Origin: Oreohelix idahoensis
Taxonomy: Eukaryota; Mollusca; Gastropoda; Stylommatophora; Oreohelicidae
DNA: 64,000 nt
NCBI GenBank assembly: GCA_024509875.1
Contig: JAMPIV010018965.1
Coordinates: 18,547-82,546 of the forward strand
Direction of reading: 5' to 3'
A program made the position numbers and the translations under genes. Under the pieces are notes generated by a model that saw only the letters and a list, made by a program, of their open reading frames with translations, had not been told where the DNA came from and searched no databases. Positions 13,422-23,444 of the stretch are shown here, piece by piece. The first letter of the stretch is position 1; every line of letters starts with the position of its first letter.

Positions 13422-14075
13422 CTATCCTGTTCTCACTGTTCTAGTCTACTATCATTTACTGGACACAGTATTAAGGTCCTAAGGGTCTTGTTGGATTCGG
13501 CCTATACTGCTTGATAGAAATACAACAGAAGTGATTGCGTCATTAATAGGCTGAACTGCCCATGGAGGACTTCTGGTGTCGTGTATTGTGGTTCGCACTA
13601 TTGACCTGCCATTGAAACATCATTTTTTGATGATGCGTAGATGGCAGAGCGGATAGTGTGATTCGCTTGCATGGCTAGGCGGGGTTGTCGCACGGAAGGT
13701 CCAGTGTTCAAATCCTGGGTAAGCCACTCATGTCTGTTGTTTTTCTGTTGTCTGGTGTTCTACTTCTTTATTTCCTGCGAGTGCCTGATAACATACCTTT
13801 ATATTTGTTTCATATTAATTTCATATTAATTTACTGTTTACAGGCCTCAGGTTTCCCTCCCTTATTTGTAATAAATGTTTGTACAATACCAAACCTACCC
13901 ACTATCCTGTTCTCACTGTTCTAGTCTACTATCATTTACTGGACACAGTATTAAGGTCCTAAGGGTCTTGTTGGATTCGACCTATACTGCTTGATAGAAA
14001 TACAACAGAGGTATGTTATCAGGCGAGTGCCTGATAACATACCTTTATATTTGTTTCATATTAATTTCATATCAA
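13417..14075 (+). repeat. Inverted units of the 480-bp array
   Basis: The array switches to the opposite orientation here. The junction lies in 'cactatcc', present in both orientations of the unit, so the switch is at an 8-bp microhomology. One full unit follows (A box 13642, B box 13706), then a second truncated after about 14005. A perfect 15-bp hairpin (14010-14043) precedes the last fragment, which abuts the LINE relic at about 14075. Confidence 0.88.
13642..13715 (+). promoter_or_regulatory. tRNA-like internal pol III promoter (A and B boxes) of the 480-bp unit
   Basis: The A-box-like TGGCAGAGCGG is at 13642-13652 and the B-box-like GTTCAAATCC at 13706-13715, both matching the tRNA consensus (TRGCNNAGYNGG; GGTTCGANTCC). 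The ~64-bp start-to-start distance suits a tRNA with a long variable arm (Leu/Ser class) or one that has gained bases. Acceptor and D stems do not pair well, so this is a SINE head rather than a working tRNA. Every array unit has the same pair. Promoter activity is inferred from the motifs only. Confidence 0.6.
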
Positions 14076-15195
14076 TACCATGTACAGTTTTCTTGATAAT
14101 TATATGTTCTACCTACTCTACCTAATTTCATGATCTTATATAGTGCACCCTGCCTCCAACACTCATCATATGCTCTTGCTACATCAAGTAATATTGCTAC
14201 TGTCATTTCATTCCTTTCGAAGCCTGTTTTAACATCATGTTACATCTGCAACAGTTACTCTATTGTACTATGATGGCTATTAAAGGCTGCCTGTGTTGGA
14301 CTGCACAAATTGTGCTTTTCTAAGTGAAATGTTATTATGTTATTAACTATTATTTCTAACATTTTTCTTAGACGGGATATAACGATTTTGGCTTGTATGA
14401 TGTGTTTCCTTATCTGGCTTTAGTATGGGGATGATTACTGCTATCTTCCGTGAAAATGGGATTTTTCCCGTGTGCTATATTTTGTGGTAGAGAGACGCCA
14501 TCATCTTTAGAGTGGTGTTTGGTAGCTTTTCGAGGATTTCATAGCTCAGAATGTCTTGTTAGAGTGTGTTGTTAGTTTTTCCTGCTAATGGTCTTTCTGT
14601 TTAATCTACTGTAATAACTTCATTTAAATAATTAGCGTCCTGTTTGCTGTCCGTATTTTCGTCTTTTAATGTTTTTAGCAGAATTTTTTGCTTATTTATC
14701 TCTGCCTTATCTAGACTGTCTACTGAACTAGCCTGATAGAAGTATTTATATAGTATGTTAGCTTTTTCTCTATCTGTTTCAGCTCTCTCTGGTATTTTTA
14801 ATGTGGGAATAATAAATTTCTTCTTGTTTCCTCCATTAATTGCTTTTAGTTTTCTCCAAACTGTAGTTATTTGTGACCTATGATTTAATTTTTGACAAAA
14901 TGTTCTCCAACTCTTTTATTTAGCTCTGAATATTATTATATTTTTTTCACTTCTTATTTTTTGATAGTCTGTGTAGTTTTCTTCAGTTCTGGCTTTTCTA
15001 TAATTTATCAGGGGCCTTTACACAATTTCAGTTGTTTGGAGCATCTTTCTGTCCAAGGTACTGGATTTTTATCCTTCTTTCTTTTCCTATTTTTACCTTT
15101 TTGTGTTGGTATTAGAGTGACGATGCAAATTTCTGTTTGGTATACATCTGTCACGGTATTGCCTCCCTGTTTGCAGTAGTGGTCCAGTAGGGCCA
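14075..15195 (-). pseudogene. LINE relic: endonuclease-RT linker and 5' part of reverse transcriptase
   Basis: On the minus strand the order fits a Jockey/CR1-type LINE ORF2. First comes the linker block PVPWTERCSKQ (about 15090), like the 'P.W...C' motif before RT. Near 14450-14400 is the first RT block (IAVIIPILKPDKE). Near 14270 is an AAFNSHHST block, and near 14190 DVARAYDECW, the palm block with the first catalytic Asp. The sequence stops at about 14075, where the 480-bp array begins, so the YADD box and C-terminus are missing. Many stops and frameshifts are present. At the upstream end it abuts repeat family D. The mirrored copy is at 56815-58065. Confidence 0.72.
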
Positions 15196-16400
15196 AAACT
15201 CAATAGTGTCTAATATAGGCTTCAATGGAGTATCTTTACGCAAGATTACTCTTCGCAGAAATGTAGATAGAAGAGTAGTAAAGCTTCTATCACATGGGAG
15301 TCTTCACTAGATATTCAGAATAAGTGAGAACAACACCGCTTGGGCGGAGTATGCTATCTCTGTAAATCTACCAACACTTTTGCGAAGGATTAAGCGCTGA
15401 TTAAGTTCAGCTCGTTCAAGCCCTCACCCCTGATATACTGAGCGGAATTCTATTATTCAAGTTCAGCACTGTTTAGAGTGTGTAGTAAATTGACTGAGAC
15501 AAACATGGACAACTTTGTAATAATTTAAATCGAAGTTAAATTTGTATAATTACAAATAACAAAATGTAATAATCACTTAAGTTGTAACAATTGGAAAATA
15601 TTTTGAAAAGTTATGTATCAAGAAAAGTTATCATCACAGTCTTTAGGGATTGTGAGTGATTACAAGAAATTCAAGTGTCAGCATATATTTGAACTTAGCT
15701 GCCAATAACCGTTCTAATTCTTCTAATGGGCTGGTTTTATTTACACTGATCACGCTCGTCACTGGTCAAGGTTTTTGGGTGTAGCTCATCTCCCAGAAAT
15801 GTAGAGGAAAGTCTACTAAATGGATCCTTCGTCTTAAAGCTTAGGCCACTGTTCCATGCTTGTTTCAGAGATAGTACGTTCTGCTGGTACCACCAATAAC
15901 TATGACAGAAGAATAGGAACGAACACTTTTATGAGTATTGCATTTTCCACCCCATAGTTATGGGTTCCTGTCTTCCCATACCACCATCCCAATTAACTCA
16001 GAAGTTACCCTTGATGAGAATTACATTTAACCCCTCGGGATAAACATTCTTCATTTAAATAGAATAGCTTTAGCTTTACATTACATTTAAATGAAAAGGT
16101 TGATAATACAGATAGAGTATGTTTACATATACATCTCCACTGGTGGAAAAAGTTGGAAACTTCCATTAATTTGAAAAGTGAATATGTTTTAATTTACATC
16201 TACACTGGTTTGAAACTGTTTGTTATTACTTGAATGCACATCATTCCTCTCATCTTTCCCTCCTTGCTCCATATGGAACCTAGGGCTCTTTATGGGTTGT
16301 AGTTCCCTTTAAGACACTAGCAATAAAGCAGTCACCAGCCCGTGCAGTGGTGGTTCATGAATCATCATTCTATACGCTGAGGTTGCCAGCCTAAAAAAAA
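15155..16400 (+). repeat. Dispersed repeat family D, copy 1
   Basis: This ~1.2-kb non-coding segment starts with a 'tgcctccctgtttgcagtagtgg' type block (near 15160) and ends with 'gaggttgccagcct' (near 16393). Both end blocks recur in reverse orientation at 29125 and 28005, and the middle (15780-16200) recurs in reverse at 32640-33130. It has no coding potential, no inverted termini and no LTR. It could be a non-autonomous element or an old segmental repeat, and I cannot assign it to a known class. Mirrored at 55545-56850. Confidence 0.6.
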
Positions 16401-16729
16401 CTGGGACATCCACTAGTGATTCTCACATATGAAAATTCAAAGTGTAATGTATCCAAATATATATGTTAGTTCACATGTTAGTAATTAAATATGAAATGTA
16501 AAATGACAACTTACGCCAATCTTGGCTTCACAGACGTTTTTGCCCGGACGAATAAAAGGCGGCACTGGGTTAGGCCTCTTACACGTGTGCTGGGGGTCGT
16601 TCATTTTAACTTCAATTCCCTTTGACTCCGTGTCTTTCTTCAGTTTTCTAATCCCGGTGTTCCTTAGTAAAATGTTGAGATTTCCTGTGCATTGTAAGTC
16701 TTATACGGTTCTCCAATAAAAGGTCCGGT

Positions 16730-18410
16730 TAAAAAGAAGGAATTCTGAATTCTAATTCTTTACTGTATAAAGGTCTGGTATCTTGGCGAGCGATTTCTCA
16801 AGTGTAGTAGCTTGAGAAAATTGCCCCATTGCCTCCTGCCTACGCCTTTGTTTGTCAAGGAGTTAAATAAACGACAAAATCATATTCAACCAGGTCGGGT
16901 GTGGTATTTTCAAAAAAAGTCCACGTGAAGTAAGGTGCGTAAACCAAAAGGTGAAGACTCAGGAACACAGACAGCTAAAAAACTGACTGGACACAGGGAA
17001 CGTTAAAATCAGAACAACCAGGAAAACACAACTAAAATAAGTAAGGACACCAGAGGAGGAGAAAATAAAGAGTTTTCCAACCGAAGTCTGAAGGAAACTA
17101 AACAAAAAAAGTGTTAAAATCACAAATAGCTGGAACAGAAGCCACGTTTAGAGTTCTCCTGAATGACAAAATCCAGGTCATCCTGGAAAAGCAATAGATA
17201 AAAAATCCATTGATAAAATCTAGAAACAATAAAATGGAGTAGCACTCAGATTAAATAACACCGAAAAAGCCAACACTATAATGAAGGAGCTGACGAGTAA
17301 CCCTAAAGAAGTACTACTTGCACATAAGATAAAGATACAAATTAAGTTGATAAAAGAAATTATAAAATTCGTTTTCAAAGAAATCGACCCAAACCTAACA
17401 GAAGAGGAGATCCAGACAATAAAGTGAAAGAAAACCCAGAAATAAAGATAGAAAATGTAGAAAGAGTAAAAACTAATCAATACAAAAATACTGCAGTGAT
17501 AGTGATAAGCATAATAGGTACAAAAATACTGAAGGAGGTCAAACTGCGCCAGAGAGTCAAAAAGGCATAAATCTTCATATTTAACATTATCCAATGCACG
17601 AACTATCAATGCATCATGTTAGTAAAAGTGCAACACGGTGCAGTCTCTGAGCGGGAGCACACAAACCTGGAGACTGCATAATGGCTAAGTAGGACAAAGA
17701 ATACAAACAAGGAAACAAAAAGAGAAGATATGCAAACTACCAGGTTAACCACAGTGTCAGGTATCAAGGTTGCACAATCTGTCAAGAGAAAAACGCATAC
17801 TCAAAGAATTACTAGAAACAAACACACCATCCTGGAAAATCAAAGAAAGACAGAAAATAAACAAACATCTCCATAACTTCCAAGAAAATAACATTAAGAA
17901 ACAAATAAAAGAAAAAAACCCCACTGAAGTAAAAGACAGAAAGGAGAAAATACAGAAAGCAGGTGAAAGTGAAACACGCATAAGCAACAGTAAAGGAGAT
18001 AAAAACACAGAAGAAACAGAACATTACCTCACCCAATAAGGATGGTACTCGAAGAAATTAAAAACAGCTCAACAAGCAATAGAGAGAGAGAGACCTAAAA
18101 AAAATTGCAGAAATATAATAGGCTAATGAAGAAATCCTAAACAAATAGAGATGGAAAGAGCACTTTTGACAGCGGAAAAATGGCAAGAGGATATAATTTT
18201 TTAAAAACTAGGAAAACAAAGAATATATGGAAGGAAAAAAAATTAAGGAAACAGTGGAACTACTCCTACCATACCTCGTAGAAAGAATCCGGAGTAAAAT
18301 AACTACTTGGAATGAGGAGTTTGTGGAGAACATGAGAGATGGTGGGAAAACCACAAAATAGATCTTATCAATGAATCAAATAACCAGAACAACTAAGCTA
18401 ACCATGTATT
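16730..18410 (+). pseudogene. LINE ORF1 (gag-like) relic with damaged zinc knuckles
   Basis: This lies directly upstream of, and on the same strand as, the LINE ORF2 start at 18411. In one frame (17639-17773) two gag zinc-knuckle remnants are recognisable. The first has Cys at 17639, a TGA stop at 17648 where the second Cys should be, His at 17660 and Cys at 17675. The second has Tyr codons at 17729 and 17738 in the two Cys positions, then NHS and a final GC at 17768-17773. This matches the CCHC pattern of Jockey-type ORF1, with Cys codons lost to G-to-A changes and a TGA. The rest is lysine-rich and full of stops. The 5' boundary is a guess. The antisense 129-codon frame here is not a gene. 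Confidence 0.5.
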
Positions 18411-19194
18411 ATGGAAACTAAAGACCATAGATCTATCAAAGTAGTTCAATGGAACTGTATGGGTGTCAGGAAGAACCTGATGTCTCTTGTGGGAAAATAG
18501 TCAACACCAATCTTCGCAACACAAGAGACACTCCTGAGCCCGAAATACACACTCAACTACCACGGGTGTAAAATTCTTACAACTGATAAACAAGAGGGAA
18601 GAGGAGACGGTGTGGCTTTTTTTAGTACAGGAAGATTTCACATTACTAAAATGGGAGCGGTTTGTGCAAGGACAAAGTATAAATATAGACAACGAACCAG
18701 AAGAGTTAAAGATAATAAATATATGTAGCCCAAAGGGAAATATAACTGACCTTGATATAGAAACTATCAGAACCAAAATAACTAGCATAACATTACTGGT
18801 AGGAGATTTCAATGCACACTACAATGCATGGGGTAGCAACAGTAATGATCTAGCAGGAAAAAGACTGTTGGACTACATTGAAAGAGCTGAGCTAATCATA
18901 CTTAATGATGGCTCAATCATAAGGATTAACCCATGCAGCAGAGGAGTAGATACAGCAGCAGATATACGTAATATTACACCAAACCTAGCCTCTGCTAAAT
19001 GGGAAGTACTGAATGACTCCAGCTCAAACACTTGCCCCTAGAAATAAATTTAAATGACAAATACAGACCAAGTCCAAAAAGCTCTAAACCTACATTAAAC
19101 TTTAAAAAAGCAAACTGGGAGTCCTTCCAATTAGAACTAAGTAAACTAAGCAATAAACAAATTCAGTCCAAAAGTGTAGATAAATACTCACCAA
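18411..19194 (+). pseudogene. LINE ORF2 5' part: APE-type endonuclease
   Basis: The apurinic-type endonuclease of a LINE nicks target DNA to prime reverse transcription. It starts at the ATG at 18411, followed shortly by VVQWNCMGVR, the N-terminal 'WN..G' metal-binding block. A stop at about 18498 and a frameshift near 18625 interrupt it. It then continues with KIINICSPKGNITD and the catalytic VGDFNAHYNAWGS (about 18802), close to the GDFNAHH..WGS consensus of Jockey/CR1 elements. The linker before RT follows, and the element is cut off at 19195 by the 42-bp minisatellite. Mirrored at 52750-53530. Confidence 0.82.
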
Positions 19195-20157
19195 TGTTTG
19201 TTTCACTTATTTGTCACTTATTTGTTGAGTCAACACTGTTTGTTTAACTTATTTGTCACTGATTTGTTGACTCACCACTGTTTGTTTAACTTGTTTGTCA
19301 ATGATGTCTTGACTCATCACTGTTTGTTTAAAGTGATTGTCTCTGAGGTGTTGACTCATCACTGTTTGTTTAACTAGTTTGTTACTGATTTATGACTTAC
19401 CACGGTTTGTTTTACGTGTGTGTCACTGATTTGTTGACTCACCACTGTTTGTTTAACTAGTTTGTCCCTGATTTTTGACTCACCACTGTTTGTTTAACTA
19501 GTTTGTCACTGGTGTGCTGACTCGCCACTGTTTGATTAACTAGTTTGTAACTGATGTGTTGACTCACCACTGATTGTTTAACTAGTGTATTACTGATTTG
19601 TTGACTCATCACTTTTTGTTTATCAGGACTGTCACTGATTTGCTGACTAAACACTGTTTGCTTAACTAGTTTATCACTGATATTTTCCTTCACCACTGTT
19701 TGTCATTGATGTGTTGACTCACGACTGGTTGATTAACTTGCTTTTCACTGACGTGTTGACTCACCATTGTTTGTTTAACTAGTTTATCACTGATGTGTTG
19801 ACACACCACTGTTTGTTTATCTAGTTTGTCACTGATGTATTGACTCATAACTGTTTGTTTAACTAGTTTGTCACTGATGTATTGACGCACCACTGTTGCT
19901 TCATTAGTTTGTCACTAATGTTTTGACTAACCACTATTTGTTTAACTAGTTTGTCATTGATGTGTTGACTCACCACTGTTTGTTTAACTTGCTTGTCACT
20001 GATGTGTTGACTCACCAGATTTCTTAACTATTTTGTCTCACCACTGTTTTCTTAACTAGTTTGTCACTAATGTGTTGACTCACCACTGTTTGTTTAACTA
20101 GTTTGTCACTGATGTTTTGTATCACCACTGTTTGTTTAGTTTGTTACTGATGTTTTG
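19195..20157. repeat. 42-bp minisatellite, about 23 copies
   Basis: The unit consists of 'tgtttgtttaactag' plus 'tttgtcactgatgtgttgactcac' type words, with a 42-bp period, so translation gives a 14-residue repeat in any open frame. Copies vary by substitutions and small indels. The array separates a LINE endonuclease (left) from an unrelated-start LINE RT (right). The same unit resumes at 25889, showing that the intervening LINE/Gypsy block was inserted into it. Mirrored at 51788-52748. Confidence 0.92.
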
Positions 20158-20692
20158 TCGATATTGGTGTTCCTCAGGGCTATATTCTCGGCCCTCTTCT
20201 CTTTGCCGTATACATTAATGATCTTCTTCTGCACATCAAACATTCATCCTGTGACCTGTTTGCCGATGACTTTACTGTTTACACTAGTGACAAAAGTTGC
20301 ACCTCACTAGAACTATCTTTACAAACTGATACACATAATCTTATTAAGTGGAGCAACGAGAATCGAATGAAAATAAATATTAGTAAAATGAAATGTATGT
20401 TAATATCAACCAGACAACAACTACAAAACTCGCAGAAAACAACACTTCAGCTCTACATTGGAACATCACTAATTGAAAACGTAAATGAACATAAAACTCT
20501 AGGTCTAACTGTTGACCAGCACCTAAGCTGGAACTTACATGTAAGTGCACTCACAAAGCTAACGGCACAAAAAGTTTACCAATTAGCCAAAATCAAACAC
20601 TTCCTGGATGAGGGGCAAGAAAAATGTTCTACACATCTCATATACAAACATACCTAGACTATTGTTCCACAATCTGGGATGGTTGTTTGTCA

Positions 20693-21337
20693 GGAGCTAG
20701 TTATGCTATGGATTTGCCATCTTAACAAATATCCTATCTCGGCCTCATTATCTAAGGATACGACCACAGCATACACTAGTTGACAATAATAAACTATAAC
20801 ACCTTTCACAGGTAAGTTCCCTTTTAATAATGCACAGCACACAGTGTAGCCACACACGGCTAACTCTACATATGAAACACACTGACCCAAGAAACCAAAT
20901 GCAGCTTGCACTACTAATAACTTAATGTATAAGTATCATACCCACTGGTATGACCATCCTAAATGGACATCACAATGACTTTCGCTCACCAGCGACTCAT
21001 GTACTATGATCAGGCCAAAACTGAATCACAAATGACTTAACAACACTGATCTAAGCAAATACCACTATAAAAAATACATTAAAACACTCTAGCATTATGC
21101 ACTACATTCCAAAGATCGCATGAAGAAAATGCAATCACTAAATCAAAACCACAATTGGCAGACTCTCTCCAGCAAACGCTGACTGGGAACCAAAAGACGA
21201 CCTATCCTGGTCGATAGTCAGTAACTCAACTAACTTATCCCGCCAGAATTTTTGTTCACTTCCCTTCTGGTCAGCTAACTAAATGGGTTTTTTCATTATC
21301 ACAATGTTGCCACTCAATAGCGTGACCAACTTAATAT
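20693..21337. mobile_element. 645-bp MITE-like insertion in the LINE
   Basis: It interrupts the RT C-terminal region and is bounded by direct repeats TTTGTCA (20686-20692 and 21338-21344), a likely 7-bp target-site duplication. The ends look weakly inverted: 'gttatgctatggatttgcca' near the left compares with 'gtcacgctattgagtggcaa' on the complement of the right, about two-thirds matching. It has no coding capacity that I recognise. A non-autonomous DNA transposon is the best reading, superfamily unknown. Mirrored at 50605-51249. Confidence 0.55.
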
Positions 21338-21610
21338 TTTGTCAAACATATATACTGCGACATTGTTACATATCCAACACAAAAAGGCTTCATTCACTTC
21401 AAAAACGTGCAGTGCGGTTAGTTGCTGATAAACACCAAACACATTGTATAGATCAATATAACTATCTTAAAATATTACCCCTTAGAAAGCGCTTCCTATT
21501 TAACAAAGCTAAATTCGCTCACAAAATCTTGTCACAGAATGCTACAACGCACCTGTGGCCACTTTTAAAATTCAATGAAAAATGTAGTAACCGCTTAAAC
21601 CAGTTACACA

Positions 21611-21793
21611 TGTAATGTTATGATGTATGTATATAAGCATTACCTCGTCATCTTCACAAGCACACACATGTTTCAGAAGGCATCAGTAAAGCGTGTTCAG
21701 TTTGCTGCCATGTTTATTTACAGGATATCGTACATGTCAAGATTCGCATTATATAACAACGTGTGGTTTCGTATTTTAATGTATTATATTACA
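21611..21793 (-). repeat. 3' LTR of the left Gypsy element
   Basis: 183 bp, same termini as the 5' LTR, preceded on the minus strand by the polypurine tract. Few differences from its partner imply limited time since insertion, if gene conversion is ignored. Confidence 0.92.
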
Positions 21794-21806
21794 TCCCCCC
21801 TTTTTT
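21794..21806 (-). promoter_or_regulatory. Polypurine tract
   Basis: The minus strand reads AAAAAAGGGGGGA directly before the TGTAAT start of the 3' LTR, the expected plus-strand primer position. Confidence 0.85.
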
Positions 21807-21893
21807 GAAAAAAAAATGTGTGCAAACATTTCCAACGAAATGTTTCATGTGAGAAAGGATAAGTATGTGTAATGCTCAGTGTGAGTATATATG

Positions 21894-22241
21894 TCACTGT
21901 CTGTATCGGCTGGGAGGTGTCACTGTACGGCCAGAACGAGTGGTGTAAAGGGCTGGTAGTTCTGCGGAAGTCCCTGGTTTAGCTTGAGTTGGTTGTGATA
22001 TTGGCCTTGGCGCTTGTTGGTTTTGTGGGGCACCAAGGTCTGAAGTTACTGCATTGTCTGTTGAAAGCATGGGAATTCTCTGCTCTGTTGTATTCTGTGG
22101 GATTTCTCTTATGTCCACTCTGTTTCGCCTCAGGAGGTTGTTGCTGCTGTCTGGTCTTAAGGTATAGCTCCTGGGTTCAGGGTTTCTGGAAATGATTGTT
22201 GCTTTTGACCATGTCTCATTGTCGTGGTTGTAGGTAGTCAC
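21894..22241 (-). CDS. Gypsy pol C-terminal tail
   Basis: A 115-codon frame downstream of integrase and in the same orientation. It begins with the basic/aromatic stretch expected of the integrase C-terminal domain (TWSKATIISRNPEPRSY) and then a Pro/Gln/Thr-rich tail ending TRSGRTVTPPSRY, a common end for Gypsy polyproteins. It is separated from the integrase frame by a stop at 22317 and a change of frame, so in this copy it is disconnected. The mirrored copy is at 49701-50048, with one residue difference near the start. Confidence 0.7.
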   Translation of the reverse strand: MTTYNHDNETWSKATIISRNPEPRSYTLRPDSSNNLLRRNRVDIREIPQNTTEQRIPMLSTDNAVTSDLGAPQNQQAPRPISQPTQAKPGTSAELPALYTTRSGRTVTPPSRYRQ

Positions 22242-22316
22242 ATGCTGACCAGGATATAATGGTGGTAAGTCTTTAGCACATTTGTCATAGTTGGATTTCT
22301 GAACTTGCTGACGATG

Positions 22317-23444
22317 CTAAAGTTGATCATATGTGCTGTCTTTATGTTGTGGACGGAAGTGGACCTTAGATGGTAGACGGTCTTTAATTCTTCTATCAAA
22401 CATAAGTTCTGCTGGACTGTCGATCTTACTGTCTACCGGTGTTGTTCTCCATCTCAAGAGTGCTAGGTGTACATCCTCTGTTCTTGTTTTCTTCATGATT
22501 GACTTGATAGTTTGTATCTGTCTCTCAATGAAACCATTAGATTTAGGGTATCTAGGTGATGATGTTGTGTGTTTGATCTTCCAGTCCTTAGTGAAGTTTC
22601 TGTATGCTTGACCTGAGAAATGTGGACCGTTGTCTGATCTAATTTCATCTGGGATGCCAAATATGCTGCAATACTTCTTTGTAATGTCTGCAATAACAGC
22701 TGATGGTGAGGGTTGTGGAAGTTTCTCAATGATGGAAAATTTGCTGTAGTAATCAGCACAAATAAGATAGTCATTATTGTCGATGGAGAAAATATCAGTT
22801 CCTATAATGCTCCAAGGGCTCAATGGTATGTCTGATGGTATGAGAGGTTCTCTGCACTGCCTATTTGCATGTTCTTGGCAAATTGAACAGTTTTTACATA
22901 GTGTTTCTATGTCCTTGTTTATCTGTGGCCAGTAAACATCTTTCTTTGCTCTCAGTTGTGTCTTCACAATACCAAGGTGACTATTATGGAGCTGTTTAAA
23001 AATGATATCGCGTTGTGTTTCTGGTACAACAATGCGATCTCCTTTAAGGATCAGACCATCTTCGATGCTTAACTCGTCCCTCATAGAGTAGTATGGACAG
23101 ATGTGTGTTGGAACTTCCCTGATAGAGCTTGGCCATCCATGGTATATCAGTTCTTTGAGAGAGTTAAGGATAGGATCTCTCATTGTGTCTTCTCTGATGT
23201 GTTCAAGCCGATTATCGCTAAACTTGACAAAATCCACTTTGATGATGTTTGGGGTAAGATCTGCTGTCTTGTTGGGGTTTGGTAGTCTGCTGAGAGCATC
23301 TGCAAGACCTATACCCTCTTTAATGTTGATAATAGTTACCACACTCAGCTTTTCGCACATTGGCAAACCCAAAATTGCAGGTCCTTCAACATCTACCAAG
23401 TAAAATGTTGATGATGTCCATTCAGTCTCCGTATGAACATTCAA
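22317..23444 (-). CDS. Gypsy pol remnant: protease tail, RNase H tail and integrase
   Basis: A 375-codon open frame whose first residues continue the protease (GPAILGLPMC). It jumps directly to the end of RNase H (ADALSRLP), so RT and most of RNase H, roughly 2 kb in a normal element, are deleted without breaking the frame. The integrase is well kept. The HHCC zinc domain has HNSHLG and CKNCSICQ. The catalytic core has Asp in GTDIFS, Asp in SDNGPHF and Glu in NGFIERQ, with 35 residues between the last two (DDX35E). The usual downstream LPSKVHF region follows. The product is similar to Mag/K02A2.6-like Gypsy integrases. No ATG starts the frame, so expression would need the gag frameshift. Confidence 0.88.
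   Translation of the reverse strand: MNVHTETEWTSSTFYLVDVEGPAILGLPMCEKLSVVTIINIKEGIGLADALSRLPNPNKTADLTPNIIKVDFVKFSDNRLEHIREDTMRDPILNSLKELIYHGWPSSIREVPTHICPYYSMRDELSIEDGLILKGDRIVVPETQRDIIFKQLHNSHLGIVKTQLRAKKDVYWPQINKDIETLCKNCSICQEHANRQCREPLIPSDIPLSPWSIIGTDIFSIDNNDYLICADYYSKFSIIEKLPQPSPSAVIADITKKYCSIFGIPDEIRSDNGPHFSGQAYRNFTKDWKIKHTTSSPRYPKSNGFIERQIQTIKSIMKKTRTEDVHLALLRWRTTPVDSKIDSPAELMFDRRIKDRLPSKVHFRPQHKDSTYDQL

Noticed and set aside
13642..13725. A tRNA gene in each array unit
   Set aside because: A and B boxes are present, but acceptor, D and T stems do not pair convincingly and no proper anticodon arm can be drawn. I call it a SINE-like head instead.
3585..14075. CRISPR-like regular array
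   Set aside because: The 480-bp unit repeats throughout with no unique spacers, and the context is eukaryotic.
17220..17609. 129-codon hydrophobic ORF, identical in both arms (54329-54718)
   Set aside because: It is antisense to the LINE ORF1 relic, AT-rich and without motifs. Identity between arms follows from the inverted duplication.
19457..19893. Repeat protein frames with 14-residue period (SDKLVKQTVVSQ type)
   Set aside because: Any 42-bp minisatellite gives 14-residue periodic frames. Stops occur between blocks, and there is no start context or flanking gene.
23101..23403. Plus-strand frames inside the Gypsy element
   Set aside because: They are shadows of the minus-strand gag and integrase genes.
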